A stretch of 64,000 nucleotides of DNA, from positions 2,108,001 through 2,172,000 of the forward strand of contig OZ241737.1 of assembly GCA_965200885.1 (NCBI GenBank), in the 5' to 3' direction. The stretch's first letter is position 1. Every line of letters begins with the position of its first letter. A program made the position numbers and the translations under genes. Below the pieces are notes generated by a model, which saw only the letters and a program-made list of their open reading frames with translations, did no database searches and was not told where the DNA came from. Below, in pieces: positions 33,728 through 43,338 of this stretch. Origin of the DNA: MPNP01 sp026710155. GTDB taxonomy: Bacteria > Pseudomonadota > Alphaproteobacteria > Rhodobacterales > Rhodobacteraceae.

Positions 33728-35404
33728 TTAGTGTTTAGGTGATTTATCCCACATGTCCTGGGTAGGCAATACTTCAAATGTATGCGCAGGTGGAGGGTTT
33801 GGAAGTGTCCACTCAAGGGTTTCCGAATGATCACCCCAATAGGCAGGTTTTTCAACCCGCTTGCCAGAAAGCAAGGTATAGGCAATCACCCCAATAAAAA
33901 AGACAAAAGAGGCAAAGGCAAGAAATGCTCCCAGGGAAGAAACCTTGTTCCAAAGTGCGAAGGCTTCAGGATAATCGATGTACCTTCTTGGCATGCCCTG
34001 TCTTCCAAGAAAATGCTGTGGGAAGAATGTCAGGTTGGAGCCGATAAACATGGTCCAAAAATGAACCTTGCCGGCCCACTCCGGGTATTGTCTTCCGGAC
34101 ATTTTTCCTATCCAGTAATAAATACCTGCAAAGATACAGAAAACAGCACCTAGAGACATCACATAGTGGAAGTGTGCAACTACGTAATAGGTATCATGAT
34201 AAACCCGGCTGAGACTTGCCTGGCTTAGAATAATTCCGGTTATACCACCTAGGGTGAATAGAAACAGAAAACCAAAGGCCCATAACATTGGAGTTTTGAA
34301 CTCTATGGAACCTCCCCACATGGTCGCTATCCACGAGAAAATCTTTATTCCCGTTGGAACGGCAATCACCATGGTTGCGAGCATGAAATAGGTTTGTTGA
34401 GTCAAACTCATTCCCACCGTATACATGTGATGCGCCCAGACAATGAATCCCAAGGCACCAATTGCAACCATCGCATAGACCATGGGCAGGTATCCGAATA
34501 TCGGTTTTTTGGAAAAGGTAGAGATCACCTGGGATATTATCCCAAAACCGGGAACAATGATTATATAGACTTCTGGATGGCCAAAAAACCACAACAAATG
34601 TTGATAAAGAATCGGGTCACCACCGCCGGAGGCATCAAAAAATGTTGTTCCAAAATTTCTATCGGTTAGCAACATTGTGATTGCACCAGCCAAAACTGGC
34701 AAGGCAAGAAGTATCAACCATCCGGTAACAAAAATTGACCAGGCAAAGAGAGGTACCTTATGGAGCGTCATGCCCGGTGCACGCATGTTGAGGAAAGTCG
34801 TGATCATGTTAACTGCGCCAAGAATTGATGAAGCACCTGAAACATGGACCGCAAAGATTGCCAAATCAGTTGAAAAACCAGCTTCTTTCGTTGATAATGG
34901 GGCATACAGCACCCATCCAACACCGGCACCGGGCAATCCGTTTCCACCCGGTACGAAAACCGAGGTGATGGCCAAACACGAACCCGCCACGAACAACCAG
35001 TAACTGAGATTGTTCAAGCGTGGAAATGCCATGTCCGGGGCACCGATCATGAGTGGCATGAAATAATTTCCGAAGCCTCCAAACAGAGCAGGTATAACAA
35101 CAAAAAACATCATCAAGACACCATGACCCGTAATCAAGACATTCCAGAGATGTCCGTTGGGAGTGCAATCCTCTACCGCGCCAGCAATAATTCTTGTACC
35201 TTCAAGACACATGTATTGAACGCCTGGTTCATACAATTCCATCCTCATGTACACAGTGAATAAAATTGAAACAAAACCCACTAATGCAGCTGTAATGATA
35301 TATAAAATTCCAATGTCCTTGTGATTGGTGGACATGAACCATCGAACAAAGAAATTTACAGCGGGGCTATTGTCGTGTACCTCATGGGCGGTGGCGTCTG
35401 TCAT
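33728..35404 (-). CDS. ctaD: Cytochrome c oxidase subunit I (aa3 type)
   Basis: A 558-residue integral membrane protein with 12 predicted helices. Signatures: FMSTNHKDIGILYI at the N-terminus, the HPEVYIII Cu-B/Tyr motif, IVWAHHMYTVGM, and the heme ligands in the VVAHFHYVMSLGAVFCIFAG helix. It is the catalytic subunit that reduces oxygen and pumps protons. Subunits II and III and ctaB are not adjacent, as often in Rhodobacter-like genomes where ctaD is separate. Confidence 0.97.
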   Translation of the reverse strand: MTDATAHEVHDNSPAVNFFVRWFMSTNHKDIGILYIITAALVGFVSILFTVYMRMELYEPGVQYMCLEGTRIIAGAVEDCTPNGHLWNVLITGHGVLMMFFVVIPALFGGFGNYFMPLMIGAPDMAFPRLNNLSYWLFVAGSCLAITSVFVPGGNGLPGAGVGWVLYAPLSTKEAGFSTDLAIFAVHVSGASSILGAVNMITTFLNMRAPGMTLHKVPLFAWSIFVTGWLILLALPVLAGAITMLLTDRNFGTTFFDASGGGDPILYQHLLWFFGHPEVYIIIVPGFGIISQVISTFSKKPIFGYLPMVYAMVAIGALGFIVWAHHMYTVGMSLTQQTYFMLATMVIAVPTGIKIFSWIATMWGGSIEFKTPMLWAFGFLFLFTLGGITGIILSQASLSRVYHDTYYVVAHFHYVMSLGAVFCIFAGIYYWIGKMSGRQYPEWAGKVHFWTMFIGSNLTFFPQHFLGRQGMPRRYIDYPEAFALWNKVSSLGAFLAFASFVFFIGVIAYTLLSGKRVEKPAYWGDHSETLEWTLPNPPPAHTFEVLPTQDMWDKSPKH

Positions 35405-35887
35405 CTATTCCTCTTTATTTGGCCTTTTATCTGGCTGAGAACTAGTCTTTAATAGACTGCTAATACTATTCCAATCAACAACAAAACTCAACCCTGTGAT
35501 ATTAATTTATAGAATTGGGTCTGAAACAAGAACAATAAGTATGAATATTTATTGAAATCTCAACATTGATATCAACCCTTAAAATCAGATAATTTCTGTA
35601 TGAAGAAATATTTGATTTTATTGGTGGTTCTTAATTCTTCATTCGGCCTGAGGCAATCCATAGGCTTGTTCACCATAACGTAAAATGATTAATTCGCCCC
35701 ATGCAACAACGATTTTCATAATCTCAAACCCATAAAACCTTAATCCTAAAACGTTCTTTCATAATGAAAAATTACTGTTGGAATGCCACCCACGGATAAG
35801 TTTGTCATAAGTTGTCAGGGGGTGAGTCACTAATCGAACAAGCATATTTAGATAATCAGGCAAAGGCGAATTGTTTGGTGTTGCAAT
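35405..35887. promoter_or_regulatory. AT-rich intergenic region upstream of ctaD
   Basis: About 480 bases without an open frame that I would call. As both neighbours are on the minus strand, it holds the ctaD promoter and any terminator of lipB. No tRNA, repeat or conserved RNA is recognisable. Confidence 0.4.
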
Positions 35888-36541
35888 TCAATTCTGTTCC
35901 TGAAAAGCAATTTTGAAATTTTTGATTAACCTTTCATCAAATTCTTGTGTACTTACCTCGATTCCCATTTCACTCAAGCTGGTAACTCCATAATCCCTGA
36001 TCCCACATGGAACGATTCCGCTGAAATACTCAAGTTCCGGATTGATGTTTATGGCAATTCCATGAAAGGTTATCCATTTTCTTATCCTGACACCCAAGGC
36101 GGCAATTTTTCGCTCATCATCAAATGGGCATCCCAATTTGTTTTCCCGGGGATCAATCCAAATACCTATTCGATCTGGATGGGCTTTACCCACAAGCTGA
36201 TAATCGGAAAGTGTAAGAATTATCCAAAGCTGCAATTTATCTACAAATTCCCGAATGCTTTTGCCTCTCTCATTGAGGTTCAAAAAAACATAGACAATTC
36301 TTTGACCTGGTCCATGATAGGTATATTGTCCTCCCCTACCCGTATGAAATACTGGCAAACCAAATTGGTTGAATAGATCCTCATCCCTTGAACTGGTACC
36401 AGCAGTGTACATGGGTGGATGTTCAATAAACCACAGCATTTCCTGTTTTCTTCCTTCAAGAATGTCCGTTACCCTTTCTTCCATCAAAAGCAGTGCATCC
36501 GGATAGGAGACAGGATTAAGCGATCTGACAATCTCGACCAT
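35888..36541 (-). CDS. lipB: Octanoyltransferase
   Basis: From ATG 36541 (MVEIVRSLNPVSYPDALLLM) the protein has 217 residues, the usual LipB length. It shows GRGGQYTYHGPGQRIVY, the catalytic Lys in KIAALGVRI, and the catalytic Cys in SGIVPCGIRDYGVTSL. It transfers octanoyl groups from ACP to lipoyl domains. The frame is open to 36622, but the extra 27 residues are hydrophobic and unlike the family. lipA is not adjacent. Confidence 0.94.
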   Translation of the reverse strand: MVEIVRSLNPVSYPDALLLMEERVTDILEGRKQEMLWFIEHPPMYTAGTSSRDEDLFNQFGLPVFHTGRGGQYTYHGPGQRIVYVFLNLNERGKSIREFVDKLQLWIILTLSDYQLVGKAHPDRIGIWIDPRENKLGCPFDDERKIAALGVRIRKWITFHGIAININPELEYFSGIVPCGIRDYGVTSLSEMGIEVSTQEFDERLIKNFKIAFQEQN

Positions 36542-36684
36542 TTGATTTATTTCTCTACATTTTAGCAAGGTTGGTTGATAAACAATAATTATTTTATATT
36601 TAGAGACACAAGATATAAACATAGTCGTTTTCCACCATAAATTACGAATCAGTTGGTTGTGGTATTAAATTGTTTTTAACCCTT

Positions 36685-36771
36685 GCGGTCGTGGCGGAAT
36701 TGGTAGACGCGCAGCGTTGAGGTCGCTGTGGGATAAAACCCGTGGAAGTTCGAGTCTTCTCGACCGCACCA
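36685..36771 (+). tRNA. tRNA-Leu(GAG)
   Basis: An 87-nt class-II cloverleaf: GCGGTCGTGGCGGAATTGG, anticodon loop TTGAGGT (anticodon GAG), a long variable arm, GTTCGAGTC T-loop, matching acceptor GACCGC and encoded CCA. Its 3' part is the start of a 166-bp tandem duplication. Confidence 0.96.
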
Positions 36772-37046
36772 GTCTTTATTTGAGAACATCACCCGGACCA
36801 CTCATACCATTTCCCAAAAGAAAATGACTCATGGCAGATCATAATCAGGTGATAGGGGGCATCAGCCTCAAAAACAACACCGTTGAGGTCGCTGTGGGAT
36901 AAAACCCGTGGAAGTTCGAGTCTTCTCGACCGCACCAGTCTTTATTTGAGAACATCACCCGGACCACTCATACCATTTCCCAAAAGAAAATGACTCATGG
37001 CAGATCATAATCAGGTGATAGGGGGCATCAGCCTCAAAAACAACAC
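36715..37046 (+). repeat. 166-bp tandem duplication including the tRNA-Leu 3' part
   Basis: Unit 1 is 36715-36880 and unit 2 is 36881-37046, apparently identical. Each starts CGTTGAGGTC within the tRNA anticodon arm. The same ten bases occur once more at 37047-37056, where the sequence then diverges (attgcc). This is the footprint of slippage between two CGTTGAGGTC repeats originally 166 bp apart. The second unit holds a tRNA fragment (36881-36937) lacking its 5' half. Confidence 0.92.
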
Positions 37047-37221
37047 CGTTGAGGTCATTGCCAAAAGTGTATTGATACTTTGGAAACCGGACAGGGTTGG
37101 CAGCATGGTTCGGTGATATCCATTGATGGTTACTTTTGAACAATGGTGGTATATTGCTCAGGACAAGTCCACCGCTAATTTTAGTAACTGGATAAATACT
37201 GTTGAAGCAAAAAAATCCCAC
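36955..37221 (-). CDS. Unrecognised short ORF
   Basis: An 88-residue frame on the minus strand (ISPNHAANPVRFPKYQYTFGNDLNGVVFEADAPYHLI) partly inside the duplicated segment. Its codon use looks protein-like in the middle, so it may be a fragment of a lost gene, but I recognise no family and the start lacks a ribosome site. Treat as tentative. Confidence 0.22.
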   Translation of the reverse strand: MGFFCFNSIYPVTKISGGLVLSNIPPLFKSNHQWISPNHAANPVRFPKYQYTFGNDLNGVVFEADAPYHLIMICHESFSFGKWYEWSG

Positions 37222-37349
37222 TCAAATCCGGTCTGGCCTTAGGCAGTATGAGTTTTCCTAAAAAATAATGTCACCTTGATTGTTTAAATCATTTGTTGCT
37301 ATATACTCTTTAACTCTGAAAAATTGTTTGCGGTACAAAGTGTGGCTGA

Positions 37350-38471
37350 ATGAATGACAAGGATAATGGATTTGTAGTTTTTTCTGGTGTGCAAAAAAGC
37401 TATGACGGGAAAATACTTGTTGTAAAAGATCTAAATCTTTCAATTGCCAAGGGCGAGTTCCTTACAATGTTGGGGCCATCAGGTTCGGGTAAGACGACCT
37501 GTCTTTTGATGCTGGCAGGATTCGAAACCGCCACCCAGGGGGAAATCCTTTTGGATGGTAAGCCCATCAACAATATCCCGCCACATAAACGGGAGATTGG
37601 CATGGTTTTTCAAAACTACGCCTTGTTTCCACACATGACTGTTGCTGAAAATCTTACCTTCCCCTTGCAGGTCAGATCAATGTCCAAGTCAGATCAGGAA
37701 AAGAAAGTGAATCATGTCCTCGATATGGTACAGATGTCCGAATTTGGCAATCGACGACCCGGGCAATTATCCGGTGGGCAACAACAGCGTATTGCCCTGG
37801 CTAGAGCCTTGGTGTTTGAACCCGAACTCGTATTGATGGATGAACCCCTTGGTGCCCTGGACAAACAATTGCGTGAACATATGCAATTTGAAATCAAACA
37901 TCTCCACGAACGGTTGGGTGTCACGGTTGTCTATGTTACACATGATCAAACGGAGGCGCTAACGATGTCTGATCGGGTGGCAGTCTTCAATGACGGCATT
38001 ATCCAGCAACTTGATGCGCCTGATAAGCTTTACGAAGCACCTGATAATTCTTTTGTGGCTCAGTTCATAGGGGAAAACAACACATTGGAGGGAACTATAG
38101 AGTCTTTCGAAGGCGATTATGTCAATGTTAGACTTGATAATGATCAGGTCATTTCAGCATTGGCGGTCAATGTCAGGGAAGTGGGTGAAAAAACCCTTAT
38201 TTCCATAAGACCTGAAAGAGTTGAGACAGAAGCTGAAAGATGTCCCGAAAATGCACAGAAAATAATCGGTGAGGTTTTGGAATTTATCTATATGGGGGAT
38301 GTTTTCAGAACCAGAATCAGGGTTGGAAACAACGATGAATTCATTGTTAAATCAAGAAATTCCCCTTCGCAACAAAGGTTGCAACCAGGTCAAATGGTGA
38401 CCCTTGGATGCCTGAATAAGGATTGTCGGGCCCTTGACCATCAAATCACCAGTAAAGAGGTTTTGTCATAA
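37350..38471 (+). CDS. potA: Polyamine-type ABC transporter ATP-binding protein
   Basis: A 373-residue ABC ATPase: Walker A GPSGSGKTT (42-50), Q-loop in VFQNYALFPHMTV, signature LSGGQQQRIALARAL, Walker B LVLMDEPLGALD, and the H-loop in YVTHDQTEAL. A C-terminal TOBE-like regulatory domain follows. PotA-type proteins energise spermidine/putrescine uptake through two permeases. It is the first of a four-gene set with a binding protein and two permeases; the true substrate could be another small cation. Confidence 0.92.
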   Translation: MNDKDNGFVVFSGVQKSYDGKILVVKDLNLSIAKGEFLTMLGPSGSGKTTCLLMLAGFETATQGEILLDGKPINNIPPHKREIGMVFQNYALFPHMTVAENLTFPLQVRSMSKSDQEKKVNHVLDMVQMSEFGNRRPGQLSGGQQQRIALARALVFEPELVLMDEPLGALDKQLREHMQFEIKHLHERLGVTVVYVTHDQTEALTMSDRVAVFNDGIIQQLDAPDKLYEAPDNSFVAQFIGENNTLEGTIESFEGDYVNVRLDNDQVISALAVNVREVGEKTLISIRPERVETEAERCPENAQKIIGEVLEFIYMGDVFRTRIRVGNNDEFIVKSRNSPSQQRLQPGQMVTLGCLNKDCRALDHQITSKEVLS

Positions 38472-38637
38472 CCTGTATGTGTAAGTTCAATGTATTTTTG
38501 TGATTTCTCAAAATTTGACTTCAATTTTATCTCAGATTTGATAAGTTAAACACTGGGTTTTAACTTGGTCCAAAACATTGCTAAATGACAAGGGGCAATT
38601 TGAAACTAATTCTTTTGTATTATTTCGGAGAAACTTT

Positions 38638-39738
38638 ATGAAGTTAACTAAACTATCTACCCTAGTGCTGGGTTGTATTTTTATCGCCAATTCTTCACAG
38701 GCAATGGATCTGACCGTTGTTTCTTGGGGGGGGGCTTATTCTAAATCCCAAATCAATGCCTACCACGATCCATACATGGAACTTAACCCTGATATAACTA
38801 TCATCCATGATGAAAGTTCTGCCGAAGCGGTTGCCAAATTGAGGGCCATGCGGGAAGCCGGTAATCTGACCTGGGACCTTGTTGATGCTGTTCCAGCTGA
38901 TGCCATTAGATTGTGTGACGAGGGTCTAGCCATGGAAGTCGATGTTGATGAAATCCTTGAGCCGGCACCGGACGGAACACCAGCGTCAGAAGATTTTGGA
39001 GCGTCGTTGGTCTCAGAGTGTTTTATTCCCCAGATTGTCTATTCAACTACCTTCGGTTTCAGAACCGATGTTGAAAGCTGGAATGGTAATGAACCGGATG
39101 ATGTCTGCGATGTTTTCGATCTTGAAGCATTCCCAGGCAAGCGATCACTTGAAAAGAGACCAATCAACAATATGGAATGGGCCTTGCTGTGTGATGGTGT
39201 TGCCAAGGAAGATATCTATGATGTTCTTGAAACAGAAGAGGGCCAGAACAGGGCTTTGGCCAAACTGGACACCATCAAGGATGACATAATCTGGTGGTCA
39301 GCTGGTGCCGACACACCACAATGGCTTGCTGATGGCGAGGTTGTGTTTGGCTCCACCTATAATGGTCGGTTTTTTGCCTTGATCGAAGAAGAAGAGCAAC
39401 CGGTAAAAATTTTGTGGGATGCCCAGGTTTTCGAATATGACGGCTGGATTATTCCGACAGGATTGCCCGAAGACCGGCTGGCAGTTGTTATGGATCTGGT
39501 TAGATTCGCAACTGATACACAAAGGTTGGCAGATCAGGCCAAATATATTTCCTACGGCCCTGCCAGAGCTTCTTCCAACGCCCTTGTAGGACAGCATGCC
39601 ACTCTTGGCATTGACATGGCACCACATATGCCGGGTCATCCTGACAATGCCTACAACGTATTCTATTTCAATTACGATTGGTGGGCAGACTACAGGGATG
39701 ATCTGGATGCCAAGTTCCAGGCATGGTTGGCCAACTGA
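38638..39738 (+). CDS. potD: Polyamine-type ABC transporter substrate-binding protein
   Basis: From ATG 38638 (ggaga upstream) the protein has 366 residues with a signal peptide (MKLTKLSTLVLGCIFIANSSQA) and then MDLTVVSWGGAYSKSQINAYHDPY. That WGG opening is typical of PotD/extracellular solute-binding family 1 proteins in alphaproteobacteria. The C-terminal part has YNVFYFNYDWWADYRDDLDAKFQAWL. It captures the ligand in the periplasm. A longer frame from 38578 would add 20 residues ahead of the signal peptide and is unlikely. Confidence 0.9.
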   Translation: MKLTKLSTLVLGCIFIANSSQAMDLTVVSWGGAYSKSQINAYHDPYMELNPDITIIHDESSAEAVAKLRAMREAGNLTWDLVDAVPADAIRLCDEGLAMEVDVDEILEPAPDGTPASEDFGASLVSECFIPQIVYSTTFGFRTDVESWNGNEPDDVCDVFDLEAFPGKRSLEKRPINNMEWALLCDGVAKEDIYDVLETEEGQNRALAKLDTIKDDIIWWSAGADTPQWLADGEVVFGSTYNGRFFALIEEEEQPVKILWDAQVFEYDGWIIPTGLPEDRLAVVMDLVRFATDTQRLADQAKYISYGPARASSNALVGQHATLGIDMAPHMPGHPDNAYNVFYFNYDWWADYRDDLDAKFQAWLAN

Positions 39739-39774
39739 GTTTGACTGTAGTTTACATTTCAAGGTAAACCCGTA

Positions 39775-41307
39775 GTGGTCAATGTTGATTCTCTTGTCGG
39801 TAGGAATTCCCTTCACCGTAAAGTTCAGCGATCGCTACGAATTCAAAAATTAAGAGCACTGGGGCTTATTGCCCCTTTGTTCATTTTCATACTGATCAGT
39901 TTTGTCATCCCCATAGGGGACATGCTTTTTCGTTCCATTGAGAACCAACTGGTTTCAGAAGTACTTCCCAGAACAACCGAATATTTGAAGTCGGAACAAA
40001 TAAATGAAGGCTGGGAACCACCAGATGAATTGTTCTGGCATCTGTATATCGATCTGGCCATTGCAACCGAGGTGAAATTGCACACCAGGGTTGGTTCAAG
40101 GCTGAATTATGAAAAAACCGGTATTTCATCATTATTTCGGAAAACCGGACGAAGCATCAAGAAATTTGGTGCTGATGATTACAGCAAGGCATTGAGTGAA
40201 CAAATGCCGGAATTGGCTTCGATCGATTATTGGGAATTGCTATCACAAGGCACCAGTGAAAAATATGGTTATACCAGGGATACATACAATACATGGAAGA
40301 AAAACCTGATTGCGAATGATCATTGGTCGGAAAAAACCAAACCATCCGATTTTCTTTTTGTCGTCCTTGCAAATGATATCAAATCTCAAGAGATCGATTC
40401 TTCTCTGGATGCCAGTCGCGAGGAAAAACTTCTCCCGGTAATATCCGAATTGCCTGAAATTGGTTTCAAGGAACGTTTCCTTGATACCGACGAAGATTGG
40501 GCGGAACCGGATGTATGGGATACAATCCAACTTTATTCACCTTCGTTTACCAACGGTTATTACCTCAATTCGGTTGATTTCAAAAAGGGTTCGGATGGTC
40601 CAAAGATCAGGCCTGAAAACGAGAGGCTCTATGTCCTGATCTTTTCCAGGACCCTTTTCATGTCGGTAACCATAACCCTGGTTTGCTTGTTGCTGGGTTA
40701 TCCGGTTGCGTATTTCCTGGCCAATCTCCCATTAAAATACGCCAACCTTTTCCTGATTTTGGTTCTTTTGCCCTTCTGGACCTCATTGCTGGTACGTACT
40801 TCGGCCTGGAAGGTCTTACTCCAGAATGAGGGGGTAATTAACGATATCCTTGTGGCAACCGGCTTGATTTCCAATCTGGAACGATTGGAATTGATTAACA
40901 ATCAAACCGGTACCATAATAGCAATGTCGCATATTTTGCTGCCGTTCATGATATTACCTCTGTTTTCCGTAATGAAAACCATTCATCCATCCTATGTGAG
41001 AGCGGCCAAATCCCTGGGTGCAACACCCTGGACAGCATTCCGGCGGGTTTACTTTCCTCAGTCGATACCCGGAATAGGAGCCGGTTCCATCCTGGTGTTT
41101 ATTCTTTCGATTGGTTATTACATCACGCCAGAATTGGTTGGTGGTACCACGGGCACCTTTATTTCAAACCGAATTGCCTATCATATTTCGTCCTCCCTCA
41201 ACTGGGGATTGGGCGCCGCCTTGGGATCCATACTGCTGGCCGTGGTACTGGCACTGTATTGGGTTTATGATCGCATGGTTGGCATCGATAATGTAAAACT
41301 GGGGTAG
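39775..41307 (+). CDS. potB: Polyamine-type ABC transporter permease with large insert
   Basis: A 510-residue inner-membrane permease, GTG start at 39775. One helix (about 27-50, LRALGLIAPLFIFILISFVIP) is followed by about 220 hydrophilic residues that should lie in the periplasm. The usual permease core comes next (about 290-500), with the EAA-like loop VRAAKSLGATPWTAFRRVYFPQS. Ordinary PotB is near 280-300 residues, so the insertion is notable. It pairs with PotC, whose gene starts five bases after this stop. Confidence 0.9.
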   Translation: MVNVDSLVGRNSLHRKVQRSLRIQKLRALGLIAPLFIFILISFVIPIGDMLFRSIENQLVSEVLPRTTEYLKSEQINEGWEPPDELFWHLYIDLAIATEVKLHTRVGSRLNYEKTGISSLFRKTGRSIKKFGADDYSKALSEQMPELASIDYWELLSQGTSEKYGYTRDTYNTWKKNLIANDHWSEKTKPSDFLFVVLANDIKSQEIDSSLDASREEKLLPVISELPEIGFKERFLDTDEDWAEPDVWDTIQLYSPSFTNGYYLNSVDFKKGSDGPKIRPENERLYVLIFSRTLFMSVTITLVCLLLGYPVAYFLANLPLKYANLFLILVLLPFWTSLLVRTSAWKVLLQNEGVINDILVATGLISNLERLELINNQTGTIIAMSHILLPFMILPLFSVMKTIHPSYVRAAKSLGATPWTAFRRVYFPQSIPGIGAGSILVFILSIGYYITPELVGGTTGTFISNRIAYHISSSLNWGLGAALGSILLAVVLALYWVYDRMVGIDNVKLG

Positions 41308-41311
41308 TCGC

Positions 41312-42166
41312 ATGGCAAAATTCCAACCCTATGACACTGCATCCGACAAGGCCTGGTATTACATTTTCAGGGTCATTTGTGGATTGATTTTTTTCTTCCT
41401 CATGTTTCCCATTCTGGTCATCATGCCACTGAGTTTCAATGCCGGCAATTATTTTACCTTTACTCCTGAAATGCTTCGGCTGGAAATCGAAGGCTTTTCC
41501 CTGAAACATTACCGGGACTTTTTTACCAATCCCGATTGGCAGGTTGCCCTGTACAATTCCTTCCGAATTGCTCCGGTCGCAACCTTGTTGTCGGTTGGTT
41601 TTGGCACTCTTGCCGCTATTGGGCTCAGTCAAAGTCATGTTCCCTTTCGCCGGACCATCATGGCTATTCTAATATCTCCGATGATTGTTCCACTGATTCT
41701 ATCAGCTGCCGGCATGTATTTCTTTTACTCAAGAATAGGCTTGCAGGGCACCTATATCGGAGTTGTCCTGGCCCATGCCGCTCTGGGGATTCCCTTTGTC
41801 ATCATTACCGTTACGGCAACCCTTGCTGGTTTTGACAAAAGCTTGACAAGAGCTTCTGCCAGCTTGGGTGCAGGGCCGGTCAGGACCTTTTTCAAGATTC
41901 AGATGCCCCTGATACTGCCAGGTGTGATATCGGGCGGGTTGTTTGCCTTCATAACCTCGTTTGATGAAGTTGTGGTTGTGCTTTTTGTCGGTTCGGCAAG
42001 TTTGAAAACCTTGCCCTGGGAGATGTTCAATGGCCTCAGGGAACAGATCAGCCCGACCATTTTGGCCATTGCGACCATATTGATAACCCTATCCGTATTG
42101 CTTCTTTCAACAATCGAAATACTACGAAGAAGATCGGAAAGATTACGGGGAATTACTCAAAGTTAA
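41312..42166 (+). CDS. potC: Polyamine-type ABC transporter permease
   Basis: A 284-residue, six-helix permease of standard length. It has the EAA loop TRASASLGAGPVRTFFKIQMPLILPGV that docks on the ATPase, and the FITSFDEVVVVLFVGSASLKTLPWEMF segment typical of PotC. It completes the potA-potD-potB-potC operon. The start lies five bases after potB, so the two are probably coupled. Confidence 0.94.
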   Translation: MAKFQPYDTASDKAWYYIFRVICGLIFFFLMFPILVIMPLSFNAGNYFTFTPEMLRLEIEGFSLKHYRDFFTNPDWQVALYNSFRIAPVATLLSVGFGTLAAIGLSQSHVPFRRTIMAILISPMIVPLILSAAGMYFFYSRIGLQGTYIGVVLAHAALGIPFVIITVTATLAGFDKSLTRASASLGAGPVRTFFKIQMPLILPGVISGGLFAFITSFDEVVVVLFVGSASLKTLPWEMFNGLREQISPTILAIATILITLSVLLLSTIEILRRRSERLRGITQS

Positions 42167-42375
42167 ATCTCGGTTATTCAGAATTAACTTGTTGATGAAT
42201 TACAAGGGGCTTCCCTGTTTTACTTGGGTAAGGTCATTTTTTTGCTTCCTGTAGATTCCCGATCTAAAAAAAATTAAGGGATTGTGTAGAAAAATATATT
42301 GGGGGCGATTTCACCCATTTTCAGATCACTCAGAGTATCTGAATAGTTGATTTTCTTTATCAGCCAGTGACGATA

Positions 42376-43338
42376 TCAGGCAATAAGGTATAGGATGATG
42401 GACGAAGTGAAGATCGTCATGATTGTTCCAACCAGCACCGAGGAAGCAGCAATTCTAGTTCCCCTTTTGTAAATCGAGGCAAAGATAAAAGCGTTTAATC
42501 CTGGTGGCATTGCGGCAGTAATTACCGCACTCTGGATAAGGGGTTTGGAGATATTGAAGACAAGACTAGACAATACCCAAGTCACGAGTGGATGGAATAT
42601 CAGGGTTAGAAAGCAAACCATGGCAATGATTTTAAAATCACCGGTGGGTCTGTATTGAGAGAGGATTCCTCCAAGTGCAAACAGGGCTGCAGGGATGGCT
42701 GACCCTGCAACCATATTAGCGGGTACTGCAAGAAATTCTGGTAGATTCAATCCCAAAAAATTGAAAATCAGTCCCAGAATCATACCCATCAGGATAGCGT
42801 TTTTCCAGATCAGGGATACAAGTGAAACAATTACGGGACGGTCTGCTTTCTCACGGGATTTGTATAATTCCATGGTGATTATACCCACAAAAAAGCAAAA
42901 GGGTGCATGAAATGCCACAATGACAAAGGTCCCAGTTAATGAATCGGCTCCCAAAGCACGGTCAACGACAGCAAGACCCAGAAGAACCGTATTGCCAAAC
43001 AACGCAGTGAATGCGATGACAACCGAATCTTCCCACGAACGTCTGAAATACAAATGGGCAATCGTCAAGGCTATGATAAAACTCAGCAGGCTTCCGGTAT
43101 AGAAGGAAAGCAGGAATTTGAAATTAAAACCGACGCCAAGATCGATTTTGGATATGGCATTAAACAACATGACCGGGAGGGCAATGTTCTGAACAAAAAA
43201 CATCAGACCCTCGGCAGCTGGCAGTTTCATGTAACCTAGATGGGTAACGAGGTAACCACCTCCAATTATAAGGAATATCGGTGTTGTAACTTCCAGAAGG
43301 ATTTGCAAGTCAAACCTCAAAAGATATGGTAAGACCAT
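42376..43338 (-). CDS. AEC-family (auxin efflux carrier type) transporter
   Basis: From the ATG at 43338 about 320 residues with ten predicted helices, opening LLEVTTPIFLIIGGGYLVTHLGYMKLPAAEGLMFFVQNIALPVMLFNAISK. This is the Mem_trans/AEC family of proton-coupled or uniport carriers for organic acids or similar solutes. The frame is open to 43371, and a TTG near 43310 (MQILLEV) with a GAGG site is an alternative; either way the 5' end touches the end of the MBL gene, suggesting co-transcription. Confidence 0.85.
   Translation of the reverse strand: MVLPYLLRFDLQILLEVTTPIFLIIGGGYLVTHLGYMKLPAAEGLMFFVQNIALPVMLFNAISKIDLGVGFNFKFLLSFYTGSLLSFIIALTIAHLYFRRSWEDSVVIAFTALFGNTVLLGLAVVDRALGADSLTGTFVIVAFHAPFCFFVGIITMELYKSREKADRPVIVSLVSLIWKNAILMGMILGLIFNFLGLNLPEFLAVPANMVAGSAIPAALFALGGILSQYRPTGDFKIIAMVCFLTLIFHPLVTWVLSSLVFNISKPLIQSAVITAAMPPGLNAFIFASIYKRGTRIAASSVLVGTIMTIFTSSIILYLIA

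Noticed and set aside
36881..36937. A second tRNA-Leu
   Set aside because: It lacks the acceptor 5' strand, D-arm and half of the anticodon stem; it is a duplicated fragment and not a gene.
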